From: Polyporus tsugae
Lineage: Eukaryota > Basidiomycota > Agaricomycetes > Polyporales > Polyporaceae
Assembly (NCBI GenBank): GCA_024305745.1
Contig: JAHRBS010000001.1
Location: 1,426,001-1,490,000 of the forward strand
Reading direction: 5' to 3'
DNA: 64,000 nt
Made by a program: the position numbers and the translations under genes. Positions 11,063 to 21,953 of this stretch are shown one piece after another; within the stretch, counting starts at the first letter, position 1, and every line of letters begins with the position of its first letter. A model generated the notes under the pieces. It was not told the origin of the DNA and did not search any database. It saw nothing but the letters and a program-made list of their open reading frames with translations.

Positions 11063-12599
11063 CCACCTCCTCCTCAAGGGAGAGCACACTATTAGCAAGC
11101 ACGAACCTCAGTGGTCTGAGCATTCATATAGGCTATGTGCGACTATGAAGAACTTGATGTGATCTCAGCCAAACCATCCAGGCATCACAAGTCTCTAGGT
11201 GGTGGTGGTTGAGCGATGCATCCAGACCAGAGAATTGTCTGTGATGGCAGCATGTAGGACACACAAAGGTTGACATGAATGGGCATGTGGGATAGAGGAT
11301 GTAGTGCAGCAGGAGGGATGGCAGCACAACGGGATGTGGCAGCAGAGGTGGCAGCAGGCTCAGATGAAGGCACAGTGGAGGATGGGACCTGTGGAGCAGA
11401 AGGGGCCAAAGGAGAGGCATCAGTAGAAACAATGGAGCAGTCATGATGGAGGACAGAATCAGGAGGACATGGGAAACAAGGGTGGTGGAGATGAAAACAC
11501 TCAAGAAGTTTATTGGACATGGTGGAAATGTCAGAAAGGGGAATCTAGGAATCCTTGTCAGCAGATGAGGACCCCCAGTGTACTAAGTATTCATAACATT
11601 GACTGAGACAATGGGGGTTGAGGATGGAATGTGTCATGAACACATTACAAACTACATATATAGTACCAGCCAAGTGTCAAGCTTGGCTTGACATTGCGCC
11701 CTTTTGGCGTAGCTGGTTCAGCGGCTGGTCTGTTCCTAACAGAATGAATGGAGGGAGTGTTGTCGTCGAAATCAAAAGGCATAGGTGGGGCATGAGGATG
11801 GAAATCAGAAGGATCATGGTAAGGCTCAAAAAGTGAGATGTGAAAGATGGGATGAAGGCATGAGAGGAAAGGTAGTAGACGGAGCTTGTATGCTACATTG
11901 GAGATAGCATGTTCAACAGGAAAAGGACTGAGTTGTTAGTAGTTGAGCTTGTCAGAGGGACAAGTCATGTTGATGTTGCAACACAATAGCCAGACGAGCT
12001 GGTCAGGCTGATAGCATGGTGACTTGGAGACAAATTAGTTGTAGTACTGAGCTTGATGTTCCTGGGCAGACTTGAGCTCAGCACGAAGCTCACCATGAAG
12101 GCGCTCCAGGTGCATCACAAGGTTGGCGGCTGCAGGGACATTAATGATCTCGGTGAGACATGGCTCAAATGAAGGATGGAAGCTGAAGTTGGCATAGAAA
12201 GGGGACATGCTGGTCAAGAGGTTGATGTTGTTATTGAACACGAACTCGGCAAGCAGCAAATAATCAACCCAGTCATCCTGTTGGTAGGAGACATAGGCAC
12301 AAAGATAAGCCTCAAGAGTTTGATTGGAGCATTTGGACAGGTCATTGGTCTGGGGGTGATAGGCTGTGGAAGCCTTGTGTTCGACCTGAAGCAAAGCCAT
12401 AAGTTCTTTCCAAAAAGCATAAACAAATGTGGAGCCCTGGTCCGAAATCATAGAGTCTGGGAGCCTATGATAGCAAAAGATGCGGTTGAGGAAGATCCAG
12501 GCCAAACTGGGCATATCCAACATCTTGTTACAAAGGATGAAATGCACGTATTGTGCAAGACAATCACACATGACCCAAATTGAGTCATACCCATGAGAC
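11063..12599 (-). pseudogene. Older Ty3/Gypsy element: integrase core, C-terminus and chromodomain remnant
   Basis: Read on the minus strand, 12,571-12,035 is open and encodes an integrase core with ISDQGSTFVYAFWKELMALL and STAYHPQTN, the second Asp and the region before the catalytic Glu. Further on, a broken frame holds FHISLFEPYHDPSDFHPH and a chromodomain-like EYLVHWGSSSADKDS near 11,590-11,540, with stops between. This is the 3' part of a Tf2-like chromovirus clearly different from elements A and B. It starts abruptly at 12,599, where element A is inserted. The missing upstream part (RNase H and integrase N-terminus) is at 22,782-23,617 in the opposite orientation, and the two halves share the frame (see findings). 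It is dead: several stops and a possible tRNA-like insertion near 11,640-11,740. Confidence 0.75.
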
Positions 12600-13045
12600 T
12601 GTCATGAACGTTCCATTCGGCGCCTGCTACCAGCACCTTAGTTTCCTTTCCCGGACAATCTACTTCTCATGTCGTACTTATTGTTCTCCGTTGCATTGTA
12701 TCTTGTCCTTTGTTCTTTAGCACAATAGCTCCTTATTGTCTGTCGTCACTATTGTTCCATTCCCATTGTTCACCCATGTCCATAGTTACCTATTGTCCCC
12801 AGGTTCTCATTGTCCTCTATACGTATATAAGGACCTGTACTTTGCTGCCTGGAGACCTCAGTTTTGATCTCTTGTCTCCAGGTAAGCCTCGCTGTATTTT
12901 GCTTGTAGACATCTACTTACTCAATACATCTTGTCTCCAGCCCTGACTGTTGAGCCTTGCTCCGCTCTCACTGCACAAGTGCTCGTCGACGCCCTTGCTC
13001 GTCTTGTAAGTCTCCCTGGTCCTTACTCGACAGCCAGTCATAACA
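12600..13045 (+). repeat. 5' LTR of Gypsy copy A
   Basis: 446 bp, TG..CA ends. A TATA box (TATATAA, 12,824-12,830) lies 36 bp before AGTTTTGATCT (12,860-12,870), the likely transcript 5' end because it pairs with the primer site. Confidence 0.92.
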
Positions 13046-13047
13046 TT

Positions 13048-13058
13048 AGGTCGAAACT
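13048..13058 (+). promoter_or_regulatory. Self-complementary primer-binding site (Tf1-like)
   Basis: AGGTCGAAACT, two bases after the 5' LTR. It is the exact 11-nt reverse complement of AGTTTCGACCT in the R region of copy B's 3' LTR, and pairs with copy A's own 5' R (AGTTTTGATCT) if two G:U pairs are allowed. This matches the self-priming of Tf1-type elements, where the first 11 nt of the mRNA act as primer, rather than a tRNA primer site. Confidence 0.75.
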
Positions 13059-13421
13059 ACTTCACGAGGACCGGTGTACCCACACCCTTTTTCCTTTCCC
13101 CTTGTACGGTACGCACTCTTGACCCTCTGTGTTGGCCTAGCGTAGTGCGCGCTCTAGTCACACCATCGGACATGGTCTTGATTCAACTCGAGGCTTGCCA
13201 CTTTTAGTGGTACAGTGCGCGGAAAGCTCCTAACCCGAGACCCTGGCACTGACAGAAGCGGTCCGCCTCACGGCGTGGGAGGCTAGAGAAAGGCGGCAAA
13301 ACAAAGTCAAGGCAGGACACCCCTGGGCTCGTGTCCCCTGAGGTTAAGACACAGCAATAGGCCGAGGAGGCTGAGCAGACAGTGTTGGGTTGTGCACCAG
13401 CCGTCCATTGTTCCTGAATAG

Positions 13422-14066
13422 GAAGCAAGACACTTCATCCTGGCTTGGAAAGAGTTCGCGCACGCCTTTCACCCCTTTGAAGTCCAGGACGAGCACTGGG
13501 ATAAGGACAAGAAACGGTGGTCTGTCTGTGTAACACAACTGTGCCCACACCGGAGTCGTACTTGGAGACCTATTCCTGAGGCAGTCAAAGGTCTCGCACC
13601 TCGACTCATCACTACCGAAGACCAACCAGCCCTTATCCTTGCACACATCGCCAGACCCCCTACACCTGCCTTTCGTGACCCCGAACGTCCGCCTCTTTGC
13701 CAAGCGGCAGCAGTTGCAACTAGTAACCCTGCATCCTATCCTGCATCCCGCCCCACCTCACGTCCAACCTCTCAGCCCCAAAGTTGCAAGCCGACCCCCA
13801 CTGGGACTCCGTCCGCATCCCCTCGTCTTGGAGGACTAACCCTCCAGACCACTGCTGAGCTTGTTAGACAACAGCTCGCATCCAGCACCTCCAATTCCCC
13901 CATCGCTTTGACCTCAGCACTACCCAAGGTTGAAGCAGAACCCGAGCAAGAGGACTCAAACCCTGCAGTCGAGGAGGAACCCAAACGAGAAACCGTAGTT
14001 CTCAACACCCTGACACCTCCATCCTCACCACCCTCATCGTCCTCTTCCTCTTTGCCCTCATTGTGA
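13422..14066 (+). pseudogene. Open frame upstream of and in phase with gag (copy A)
   Basis: After a TAG at 13,419-13,421 the frame is open for 214 codons to a TGA at 14,064-14,066, only seven codons before the gag ATG and in the same frame. It encodes a basic/acidic N-terminal part (FAHAFHPFEVQDEHWDKDKK) and a Pro/Ser-rich stretch. It has no good start of its own. It is probably the N-terminal part of a longer ancestral gag, now cut by a TGA that copy B shares. A leader role is the alternative. Confidence 0.45.
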
Positions 14067-14087
14067 GCACTGTCACCCGCTCCCACC

Positions 14088-14924
14088 ATGGCCACACCCA
14101 CCCCCTTTGATGTCTCCAAACTCCTCTCCCAAGTCGCCCCTTGCGAGTACAATGGAAAGCTTGCGCAGGAAGGGCTCCGCTTTGTAGCCAATGCCCGCAT
14201 CTACTACAATCTTCTCGAAGCGCAAGGTGTCGCGCACGAGATCCGCTGGATCACGATCCTCAACAAGTTGACCAGTGGCGCTGCTGAGTGGGCCGGCCCA
14301 TACATTGTCACGGTGGCCAGTGGCAATGTTGCGTGGTCGGACTTTGCAGCCTTTGAAGGGTCGTTCAAGGCGCACTTCTGTGCTGCAAACAACAAAGAAG
14401 CGGCGGTTGCAGAACTCGCCAAACTCTGCAAGGCTTTGCATCGGCTTGGCACCGTCAAGGACTATACTAGCCAATTCAATGCCATCGCTGCTCGCACCAG
14501 GTTCAGTGATGCAGACAAGCACGAATGGTACCGCATGGCGCTCCCTTACAAGATCAAGGACGCCTTCGCGACCACAGCACACGACATCTCGGACCTTGCC
14601 AAGATCCAGAAAGTTGCACTGCAGATGGACCAGCAACTCGCCGTGCGTGAGGAGGAACGGCTGAAGCAATTTGGATGGAAGAAGAAGGGTGAAAAGGCAG
14701 CCGCCTCCAGTTTGGGCAAGAAGAAGTTCAACGGTGAGTGCTGGAACTGCAGTGAGAAAGGACATCCTTCGTTCCACTGCCCAAAGCCCAAGGTCGAGGG
14801 CAAACGGGCTCCCTCTTCTTCTTCATCCAGTACTGATGAGCTCATGACACTTAAGGCCCAACTCAAGGCAATGGAGGAGAAGATCGCTGCCCTTACGGTG
14901 GTCGATAAGAAAGAGGGTTTTTGA
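14088..14924 (+). CDS. Gypsy copy A Gag (capsid/nucleocapsid)
   Basis: 278 aa, with the start at ACCATGG. The body resembles retrotransposon capsid domains (YNLLEAQGVAHEIRWI, YTSQFNAIAARTRF). A CCHC zinc knuckle, CWNCSEKGHPSFHC, lies near residue 222-235, followed by a Ser-rich linker and a short coiled tail. The protein would form the virus-like particle and bind element RNA. It ends at TGA 14,922-14,924, overlapping the pol frame, which is -1 relative to gag. The heptamer at 14,915-14,921 could allow frameshifting. Confidence 0.88.
   Translation: MATPTPFDVSKLLSQVAPCEYNGKLAQEGLRFVANARIYYNLLEAQGVAHEIRWITILNKLTSGAAEWAGPYIVTVASGNVAWSDFAAFEGSFKAHFCAANNKEAAVAELAKLCKALHRLGTVKDYTSQFNAIAARTRFSDADKHEWYRMALPYKIKDAFATTAHDISDLAKIQKVALQMDQQLAVREEERLKQFGWKKKGEKAAASSLGKKKFNGECWNCSEKGHPSFHCPKPKVEGKRAPSSSSSSTDELMTLKAQLKAMEEKIAALTVVDKKEGF
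14915..14921 (+). promoter_or_regulatory. Candidate -1 frameshift heptamer at the gag-pol junction
   Basis: G GGT TTT, in the gag frame directly before the gag TGA, fits the X XXY YYZ slippery form. Slipping back one base enters the pol frame (codon at 14,921), which has no ATG of its own. I did not identify a downstream pseudoknot. Confidence 0.5.
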
Positions 14925-17900
14925 TTAGAACCGCATTGAATGCTGCGTGTGCTGGTTCCTGTAGTAATAGTCGATTTTCTGTACTGGGTTTGTCGTTTGT
15001 ATATGAAGTAAATCATGATGGTCAACACTTTCATATACTGGTACGGTTAATCGGCAAGCAGCGACATAAGGACATTGTAGCTATGGTAGATAGCGGTGCT
15101 ACTACTAAGTTCCTACATAGATGATTCGTAGAACAGAATAGGGTTACAATGAGGAAGTTGGCAAGGCCAATTCCTCTGTACAACATCGACAGTTCAGAAA
15201 ACTGTGATGGTGCGATCACAGAGGTTGCCGTGTTGGATATGGCAATTGGAGACCACAGGGAGAAGGTGGTCTTTGTAGTGACAGATATAGGAGAAGAGGA
15301 TGTCATCATCGGCCTGGACTGGCTACGTGAGCGCAACTCTGAAGTAGACTGGGAACATGGCTTGGTGCGCCTGTTGAGATGTCCAGAGACATGCCCGGCT
15401 AACCAAAGAACCTCTGAACCTGTCAAGACCAAAGCGCATGATACGGAGGTATGGCTTACGGCGCGCCATGGTCCTCGATGGGCAAAGAAGGTTAGGAAGG
15501 TTGGAAGGGTGTGTGCAGCTGTGATGACCAAGGAGAAGGAGGAGAATAGGCCCTGGCTGCCAGGATTCCTGCCGCGGTGGGATGGAACTGAGACGTCTCT
15601 TCTCGATGCATGGGAGGATGGACAACGCCTTTATGGTGCTTCACAACTGTTTGCTTCAGCGACATACACATATTTGCAACAACTCATTGAGCAAGAGTAC
15701 TAGAAGAAGGAAGTCCGCCCCGTCGAAGAGATTGTACCCGAGCACTATCACGAATACCTGCATGTGTTCTCGAAAGAGGTGTCCGAACGTTTGCCAGAAC
15801 ACGGACCCTATGACCATGCAATAGAGCTCGTGCCCAATGCAAAGATGTTCCATTCCCGTGTGTACCCCCTGTCGCCCAGCAAACAAGGAGAGCTTGACAA
15901 GTTTCTCGCTGAGAACTTGGCCAAAGGCTATATTCAAGGGTCGAAGTCGCCAATGTCATCACCGTTCTTCTTTGTCAAGAAGAAAGATGGTAGCCTACAT
16001 CCAGTCCAGGACTATCGGCAACTCAACGAGATCACCATTAAGAACCGTTACCCACTACCGTTGGTATCGGATCTGATGGATCGACTCAAGAAGGCCAAGT
16101 ACTTCACAAAGCTTGATATTCGCTGGGGGTACAACAATATGCGGGTTAAGGCCGGCGATGAGTGGAAGGCTGCCTTCGTGACCAATCGAGGGCTGTTCGA
16201 GCCAAATGTTATGTTCTTTGGGCTAGCCAATTCGCCCAGCACATTCTCTGCGCTCATGAACGACATCTTCAAGGACCTCATCATACTCGGCAAAGTCACT
16301 ATCTACCTCGACAACATCCTCATATTCACCGACAGTCTCGAGGAACACCGCACATTGGTGCGTGAGGTCCTGAAACGTCTTAAGGAGAACAATCTGTTCT
16401 GCAAGCCAGAGAAGTGCAAGTTTGAACAGCCTAAGGTGGAATACCTCGGTGTACTCGTCTCAGAGAACTGCGTAGAGATGGACCCGGTGAAGGTGAAGGG
16501 TATCGCAGATTGGCCTGTCCCTCAGAACGCCACAGACATACGGAAGTTCCGCGGTTTTGCAAACTTCTATCGGCGGTTCATAAAGGACTTTGGTGCCATC
16601 TGCAAACCCTTGGATCGCCTCACGGGCAATGCGCCATGGCAATGGGGAGACGAAGAGCAGTCTGCCTTTGACGAGCTCAAGCGTTGCTTCACCAGAAGCC
16701 CTGTCCTGACAATCTATGATCCAGACCACAACACCCGCATCGAAGTCGACGCATCTGACTTTGCTACAGGCATGGTTCTGTCTCAGGAGGGGGAAGACGG
16801 CAAATGGCACCCCATCGCTTTTCACTCTGAGTCAATGAACAATGCTGAATGCAACTATGAGATCTACGACAAGGAGATGCTCGCCATCATTCGTGCCCTG
16901 CAGGCCTGGCATCACTATCTCGAGGGTCTCCCCAGTGTGTTCGAGATCCAGTCGGACCACAAGAACCTCAAGTATTGGCGCACAGCACAGAACCTCACAC
17001 GCAGGCAGGCACGATGGGCTCTCTATCTGTCACGATTCGACTTTGTCATCTTGCACAAGCCTGGGACGTCTAATGGTAGGGCCGATGCACTGTCAAGACA
17101 GCCCGACAACCAGCCCAAGGATGCAGATGACAATCTCAGTCGAGTCTTGTTGCAGCCAGAATGTTTCCGAGTACTGGCAGCCAAGAGAGGGCATCTATTG
17201 GTGGTTCCAGAGAAGGCACTGCTTCAACGCATCCGCGAGTGTGGAGAGCGCGAGCAGGAGGTCATGGAGGCACTCAGTAAACTGGACAAACTTGGACCAG
17301 CACGTCTTCAGAATGACTTGGTGGACTGGAACAGTGAGCAAGGCCTGCTACTGTACCGAGGCAAAGTCTATGTCCCCAAGGACGAGGCACTGCGTGCTGA
17401 GATTGTATGCATCCACCACGACCTCCCGCCCGCTGGACACCCTGGGCAGTTGAAGATGTTGGAGTTGGTCACGCAAAACTACTGGTGGCCGGGCATGGCA
17501 AAGTTCATCAAGGATTACGTTGAGACCTGCAACACCTGTCACCGCGGCAAGGGTTCACATGCCAAACCGCACGGTCCTCTTCAACCAAACGAAATCCCTG
17601 ATGGCCCGGGCCAGATTGTGATGTGCAACTTCATCACTGGACTCCCAGAGGTGGACGGATACAACGCGCTTCAGCTCATCGCTGATCGGCATGGAAAGAT
17701 GATACATCTTATTCCTTGCACCGAGGAGATCAATGCAGAAGGAGCTGCTGACAACTTCATCCGAGAACATTTTCGTCTTCACGGGCTGCCACGGAAGATC
17801 ATCTCTGATTGTGGGCCCCAGTTCTCAAGCAAGCTCTTCTGTGCCGTACTCAAGGGACTCGGCATAGAAAGCGCAATGTCCACAGCCTACCACCCACAGA

Positions 17901-18688
17901 CAGATGGGCAATCGGAACGATGGAACCAGGAGATAGAGGTGTACCTTCGTATGTTCTGCTCGCGGCACCGTGATGACTGGGTCAAGTGGCCGCTGATTGC
18001 AGAGTTCGCCTTTAACTCACACCAGCACTCGTCAATGGGTTACTCGCTGTTCTACCTCATGTACGGCTACGAACCCCAGTTCCACATTCCGATGTTGCCT
18101 ACGGTGGTGCCTGCAGCTGATAAATGCCGGGAGGAGTTGCAACAGGCGCAAGAGGATGCAACCGCGGCCTTAACTCTAGCAGCTGAGCAGATGAAGGAGT
18201 ACTATGATTGGTATGTCCATGATGCTCCAGAGTTCAAGGAAGGCCAGAAGGTGTGGCTCGACGCGAGGAACTTCTGTGTTCCTGGAGTCTCTCGGAAACT
18301 GGTGGATCAGTACGCTGGCCCGTATCCGGTTGTACGCAAGGTGGGCAATCTGGCTTATGAGCTCAGACTCCCCAAGGACCTTGTAATCCACCCCGTATTC
18401 CACGTTTCTCTCCTGCTTCCACACAAGGAGAGTCGACTCCCCGGTCGTCACCCGGCAGAGCCAGCCGCAATTGAGGTGGAGGGGGAGGAAGAGTACAAAG
18501 TGGAGGAAGTGTTGGAGTCGCGGCGGTATGGGTGGTGGAAGAAACTGCAGTACCTCGTACACTGGAAGGGTTGGGGCCCTGAACACGACAGCTGGGAGGA
18601 TGCAGTGGACCTTACAAACACGCCGCAACTCGTGCAGAAATTCCATTCAACGCACGCAGAGGCGCCTGGTCCTCTCAAGAAGACTTAG
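14921..18688 (+). pseudogene. Gypsy copy A Pol: protease, RT, RNase H, integrase, chromodomain
   Basis: One frame (-1 from gag) cut by TGA at 15,122-15,124 and TAG at 15,701-15,703. The first part has the protease motif VDSGATTKFLH; the second continues the protease/linker; the third (15,764-18,688, 974 aa after the last stop) holds the rest. RT includes FVKKKDGSLHPVQDYRQLN, then YLDN at residues 181-184 where most RTs have YxDD. RNase H has EVDASDFATG. The integrase HHCC finger (HHDLPPAGHPG..CNTCHRG) precedes a core with MCNFITGLP (Asn at 17,627-17,629 where a catalytic Asp is expected), ISDCGPQF and QSERWNQ. The C-terminus is a chromodomain (LQYLVHWKGWGPEHDSWED). Both stops are shared with copy B. 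Activity is unlikely without readthrough. Confidence 0.88.
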
Positions 18689-18720
18689 TCGTGAAGGCAC
18701 AACCCTTAGCAGGGGGGTAT

Positions 18721-19166
18721 TGTCATGAATGTTCCATTCGGCGCCTGCTACCAGTGCCTTAGTTTCCTTTTTTGGACAATCTACTTCTCATGTTGTACTT
18801 ATTGTTCTCTGTTGCATTGTATCTTGTCCTTTGTTCTTTAGCACAATAGCTCCTCATTGTCTGTCATCACTATTGTTCCATTCCCATTGTTCACCCATGT
18901 CCATAGTTACCTATTGTCCCCGGGTTCTCATTGTCCTCTATACGTATATAAGGACCTGTACTCTGCTGCCTGGAGACCTCAGTTTCAACCTCTTGTCTCC
19001 AGGTAAGCCTCGCTGTATTTTGCTTGTAGACATCTACTTACTCAATACATCTTGTCTCCAGCCCTGACCGTTGAGCCTTGCTCCGCTCTTGCTGCACAAG
19101 TGCTTGTCGGCGCTCCTGCTCGTCTTGTACGTATCCCTGATCCTTACTCGACGTCCAGTCGTAACA
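18721..19166 (+). repeat. 3' LTR of Gypsy copy A
   Basis: 446 bp, preceded by a purine run (AGCAGGGGGG). R region AGTTTCAACCT at 18,981-18,991. It differs from the 5' LTR at about 28 sites, but differs from copy B's 3' LTR at only about three. Confidence 0.92.
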
Positions 19167-19941
19167 GGCTCTGCCGGATGACGACTAACCCTCAAAGTTA
19201 AGGCCGCGGAGCGGGCTCAATGTGCTGCCACAATCGAACTATACCTGCAAGCCTTCAAGTGCGCCGAGATACTCTCAAAGTATCCCGAGAATCCTACAGA
19301 CGGCAACCGGCTGAGATGCTCGCATGGTCTGGAGCGGGAGCTCATAAGTACAATGGCTCAATCTACACGGGCATTAGCTAATAATATTCATTCATGCCTA
19401 GTGGACTGTCTCAAATGCCCTGGGCATGTATGCCGCAGCAGGCTTCGCATCCCACACTCAAAACATTTCCGTTCCCAACCTCCTTCAGGTTCTCCTGTAG
19501 GAGATAGAGTGGCGTGGCACAGAGATCTTCATTGACATTGGAAAGCTCGACCGGAAATACCTCCTGGAGAAGTACAGACCACAATGGGGCTTCAATGGCA
19601 CCAGCCTTTTGGGCAGGAGTGGTGGAAATTCCCGCAGAACCTGTTCGAAGTTGTTAGCCCCCCCTCCTGGATGATGTGTAATTCACTGTCTTTGGTATGT
19701 TTCTTTGTTCATTCCGTGAATAATGAATTATTAACGGTCTTTAAAGCCACGGCCAATGTTAATTCACACACGGGACATCGGGGATGCAAGCGCGATACCC
19801 GGAGAGATTTACGGTTTAGCAATAAACCAACTCTCCAAGGCCCAATATCACGGAGAGTTGGTGAAGCAACTGCGCAAGGAGGTGATGGATGCTATGGCTG
19901 GGAATGCTTTCATTCCGGAGCCTGGTAGTGGTAGTATGTAG
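19167..19941 (+). pseudogene. Fragment of an unrecognised gene
   Basis: Broken plus-strand coding-like stretches follow copy A: a frame containing TEIFIDIGKLDRKYLLEKY around 19,515-19,590, and a clean final frame from 19,756 to the TAG at 19,941 (LAINQLSKAQYHGELVKQL). The codon pattern looks real and a donor-like GTATGT sits at 19,696, so these may be exons of one gene. I do not recognise the family. Stops between the pieces and the lack of a start suggest a remnant cut by the rearrangement at 19,166/19,167. Confidence 0.35.
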
Positions 19942-20063
19942 AAGATTGCGCACTAATGCTGTACTGATTGTGTCTGCGCAATGATGCATGTGCCCAAACA
20001 TATGCCTGAACCAGATAATGCCCGACCAGTTACCCATCTCACAGCAACTCGTTGCATGGATGT

Positions 20064-20384
20064 GCGCCAGCCAGCTATATAGAATTCGTACCACAGTGGC
20101 CAAGCCCATTGAATGCAATTAATACAATGGTGACCCAGCTGTGAGCACATTGTTTCAATATTGTGGGCTGGCCAGTGAGTACATTGTTGGCATGATATTG
20201 CATGGGCCAAGTAAGATGACTTCACAGGAGAATGGCGTGGCTGGTAGAATAGATTTCTCTGATATTATGGTCCGGCTGGGGTGTAGGAATCCTCAAGATT
20301 GTACACAGGCCGGAGTAATTCTATTCCCATTGAAGTGGCCTGGCCGGGTAAATTGCATTGCCAGTTCAGTTGTCCAGCCGGTAA
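20064..20384. repeat. Phased near-palindrome array I (10 cores, about 34-bp period)
   Basis: Cores related to CCNGCCGGG have their central GC step at 20070, 20104, 20138, 20171, 20206, 20240, 20275, 20309, 20343 and 20377, i.e. 33-35 bp apart. Examples are GGGCTGGCCAG, TCCGGCTGGGG, CTGGCCGGGTA and TCCAGCCGG. The first two cores are weaker. Spacers of about 24 bp are AT-rich and not obviously related to each other. Confidence 0.6.
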
Positions 20385-20528
20385 TAGATTTTCAACCAGT
20401 TATAAGCGACAATGTATCCTCTCAGATAATTGGTGGAAGTTGATCAATGGACACCGTCCATTTATTGGGGTTGAATACATTACTGTCCACTTAATAGGCA
20501 CATTGTAGGAGACGGGGAGACAGTCTCG

Positions 20529-20600
20529 ACCGGGCAGATATCCGGGCAGATATTCCGGGCAGATGGCGACACTGTCAATCGGGCAGACCACCGGGCAGGG
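20529..20600. repeat. Short CCGGGCAGAT-type direct repeats
   Basis: Five copies of a (A/T)CCGGGCAGA-like unit at 12-26 bp spacing, for example ATCCGGGCAGAT and TTCCGGGCAGAT. They lie between arrays I and II and may be decayed relatives of the same core. A similar GTCCGGGCAGT pair lies near 21,608-21,630. Confidence 0.5.
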
Positions 20601-20969
20601 GAGAGAACCCATATGGACTGTGAAGGCACTGGGAGGATCAGAATGCTAACACCGGGGGGCACAGACTTGTAAGGCACCGTGTGAGGCACCATGTTACATC
20701 TTTAAATTGTGATCAATGGCAGCCACCTGGGACAAATGTGTTACCTTGCGCCCCATGTTTGTTGCATGTTTGGTACATACAATGATATTGATGTAATAAC
20801 CATATAACACGATTTCTGTGACACATCTAAAATGAGACTACAATGAGATGCTGCGCCAAACCGTTGTCAAAGGTTGCCTTTGGTGTCACAATGCGACAAC
20901 GATGGGACGCGGTGTCCTACAGGTCAATGCCCCCTAGTAATGACACATTCAAGTACCCTATGGAAGGAC

Positions 20970-21468
20970 TCAGTTGCCCGGTGTCTTCTAGACTACACAA
21001 CAATGACTCAGCCGGGTAGTGGTATATTAACATCGACATTGCCCAGCTGGGTATATGTAAATAGCCATGAGTGTGAACCAGCCAGGTACTGTGCTTTCCG
21101 TCCAAATTAATCCGGCCAGTGTATTTGTATACTCAGCAGAGTGACCGGGCTGGGACGTTAATGTAATCAGAGACATGACTGGGCCGGCGTGTTGGTTACT
21201 CAGAGAAGTAGCCCAGCCACTGCATTTTACATTTTCATAAAGGTATTCCGGCTGAGCGACATAACATACTCATGATCATTGCCTAGCTGAGGGTCCAGAT
21301 AATAACATTAATGTGACCCGGCCAACCAAAGAAAGGTAGCCAGAACAGAGGCCCAGCCGCATAAACAATAATAGTTGCTAGAATGACCCAGCCGGGCAAT
21401 CCAATGTCCCACCATGGTGGCCCAGCCAGGTTGATAAGCATGTACACTATAATATCCCGGCCGGGTCT
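20970..21468. repeat. Phased near-palindrome array II (15 cores, 33-35 bp period)
   Basis: Core centres at 20976, 21011, 21046, 21081, 21115, 21149, 21183, 21216, 21251, 21286, 21321, 21356, 21391, 21425 and 21460: fourteen successive steps of 33-35 bp. Cores include CCCAGCTGGG, ACCAGCCAGG, ACCGGGCTGGG, CCTAGCTGAG, ACCCAGCCGGGC and TCCCGGCCGGGT. Spacers are about 24 bp, AT-rich and divergent. The first core (AGTTGCCCGG) is degenerate. No ORF spans the array. Confidence 0.7.
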
Positions 21469-21950
21469 CAAGTTCAGGTATCGCTGGAGTACATTTTTTT
21501 TGGCAGTTTTTTTTTGGCAGAATAGTGGTTTGATCTGTGGTCAGTAGTAATTGCGAACTGGAAAATGAGGTTTATTTTGCTGGAGTGGAGTGTCCAGGCA
21601 GTTCTGTGTGTCCGGGCAGTGTCCGGGCAGTGGTGTGCTTGGACAGACATTGCAGGGGTTGAGAAGGTGAGCATATCCAGGCAATGTGCTGTTACTGTGC
21701 AGTATGAGCTGAATGGTGGAAACTTAATCTGCCTTGCGCAAGCTGGAGGTCTAGAGAACAGAGAAGTGTATGTATGAAAAAAAAAATTTGGGTAGGGAGT
21801 AAATACCTGGTCATGGCTGCCACTTTGCATAATCAGTCTTGAGGTGGGATATTTGCTATGCAGAAAAGTGAAAACCCACTGTTGTAATGAGATTCATGTT
21901 CTAAGGGGCAGGCTCTGATAGGTTGTGGGTTGCAGCGCTGGACAACAGGT
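21469..21950. other. Non-coding spacer between arrays II and III
   Basis: Contains two T-runs (21,494-21,521), scattered CAGGCAGT-like words and an A-run near 21,777-21,786. I see no gene. Confidence 0.4.
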
Positions 21951-21953
21951 GGT

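Larger units (their letters stand above)
12600..19166 (+). mobile_element. Ty3/Gypsy chromovirus, copy A (complete, two LTRs)
   Basis: A 6567-bp LTR retrotransposon: 5' LTR 12,600-13,045, internal region 13,046-18,720 (5675 bp), 3' LTR 18,721-19,166. Both LTRs are 446 bp, start TGTCATGAA and end TAACA. Order is gag, protease, RT, RNase H, integrase, chromodomain, the Ty3/Gypsy chromovirus layout. Flanking 5-mers do not match: GAGAC on the left, GGCTC on the right. The GAGAC partner is found next to copy B, evidence of a later inversion. The LTRs differ from each other at about 28 positions (6%). Pol carries two in-frame stops, the integrase has lost a catalytic Asp and the RT has YLDN, so the copy is probably inactive. 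Confidence 0.93.

Noticed and set aside
11690..11740. Box A-like TGGCGTAGCTGG, similar to TGGCATAGTGGC near 10,577; possible SINE
   Set aside because: No box B at the right distance, no poly-A or target duplication found. Two short matches are too little to call an element.
20970..21468. CRISPR array
   Set aside because: The geometry is suggestive, but cores are about 8-12 bp, imperfect and palindromic, no cas-like gene is present and the DNA is fungal. Reported as an unexplained phased repeat instead.
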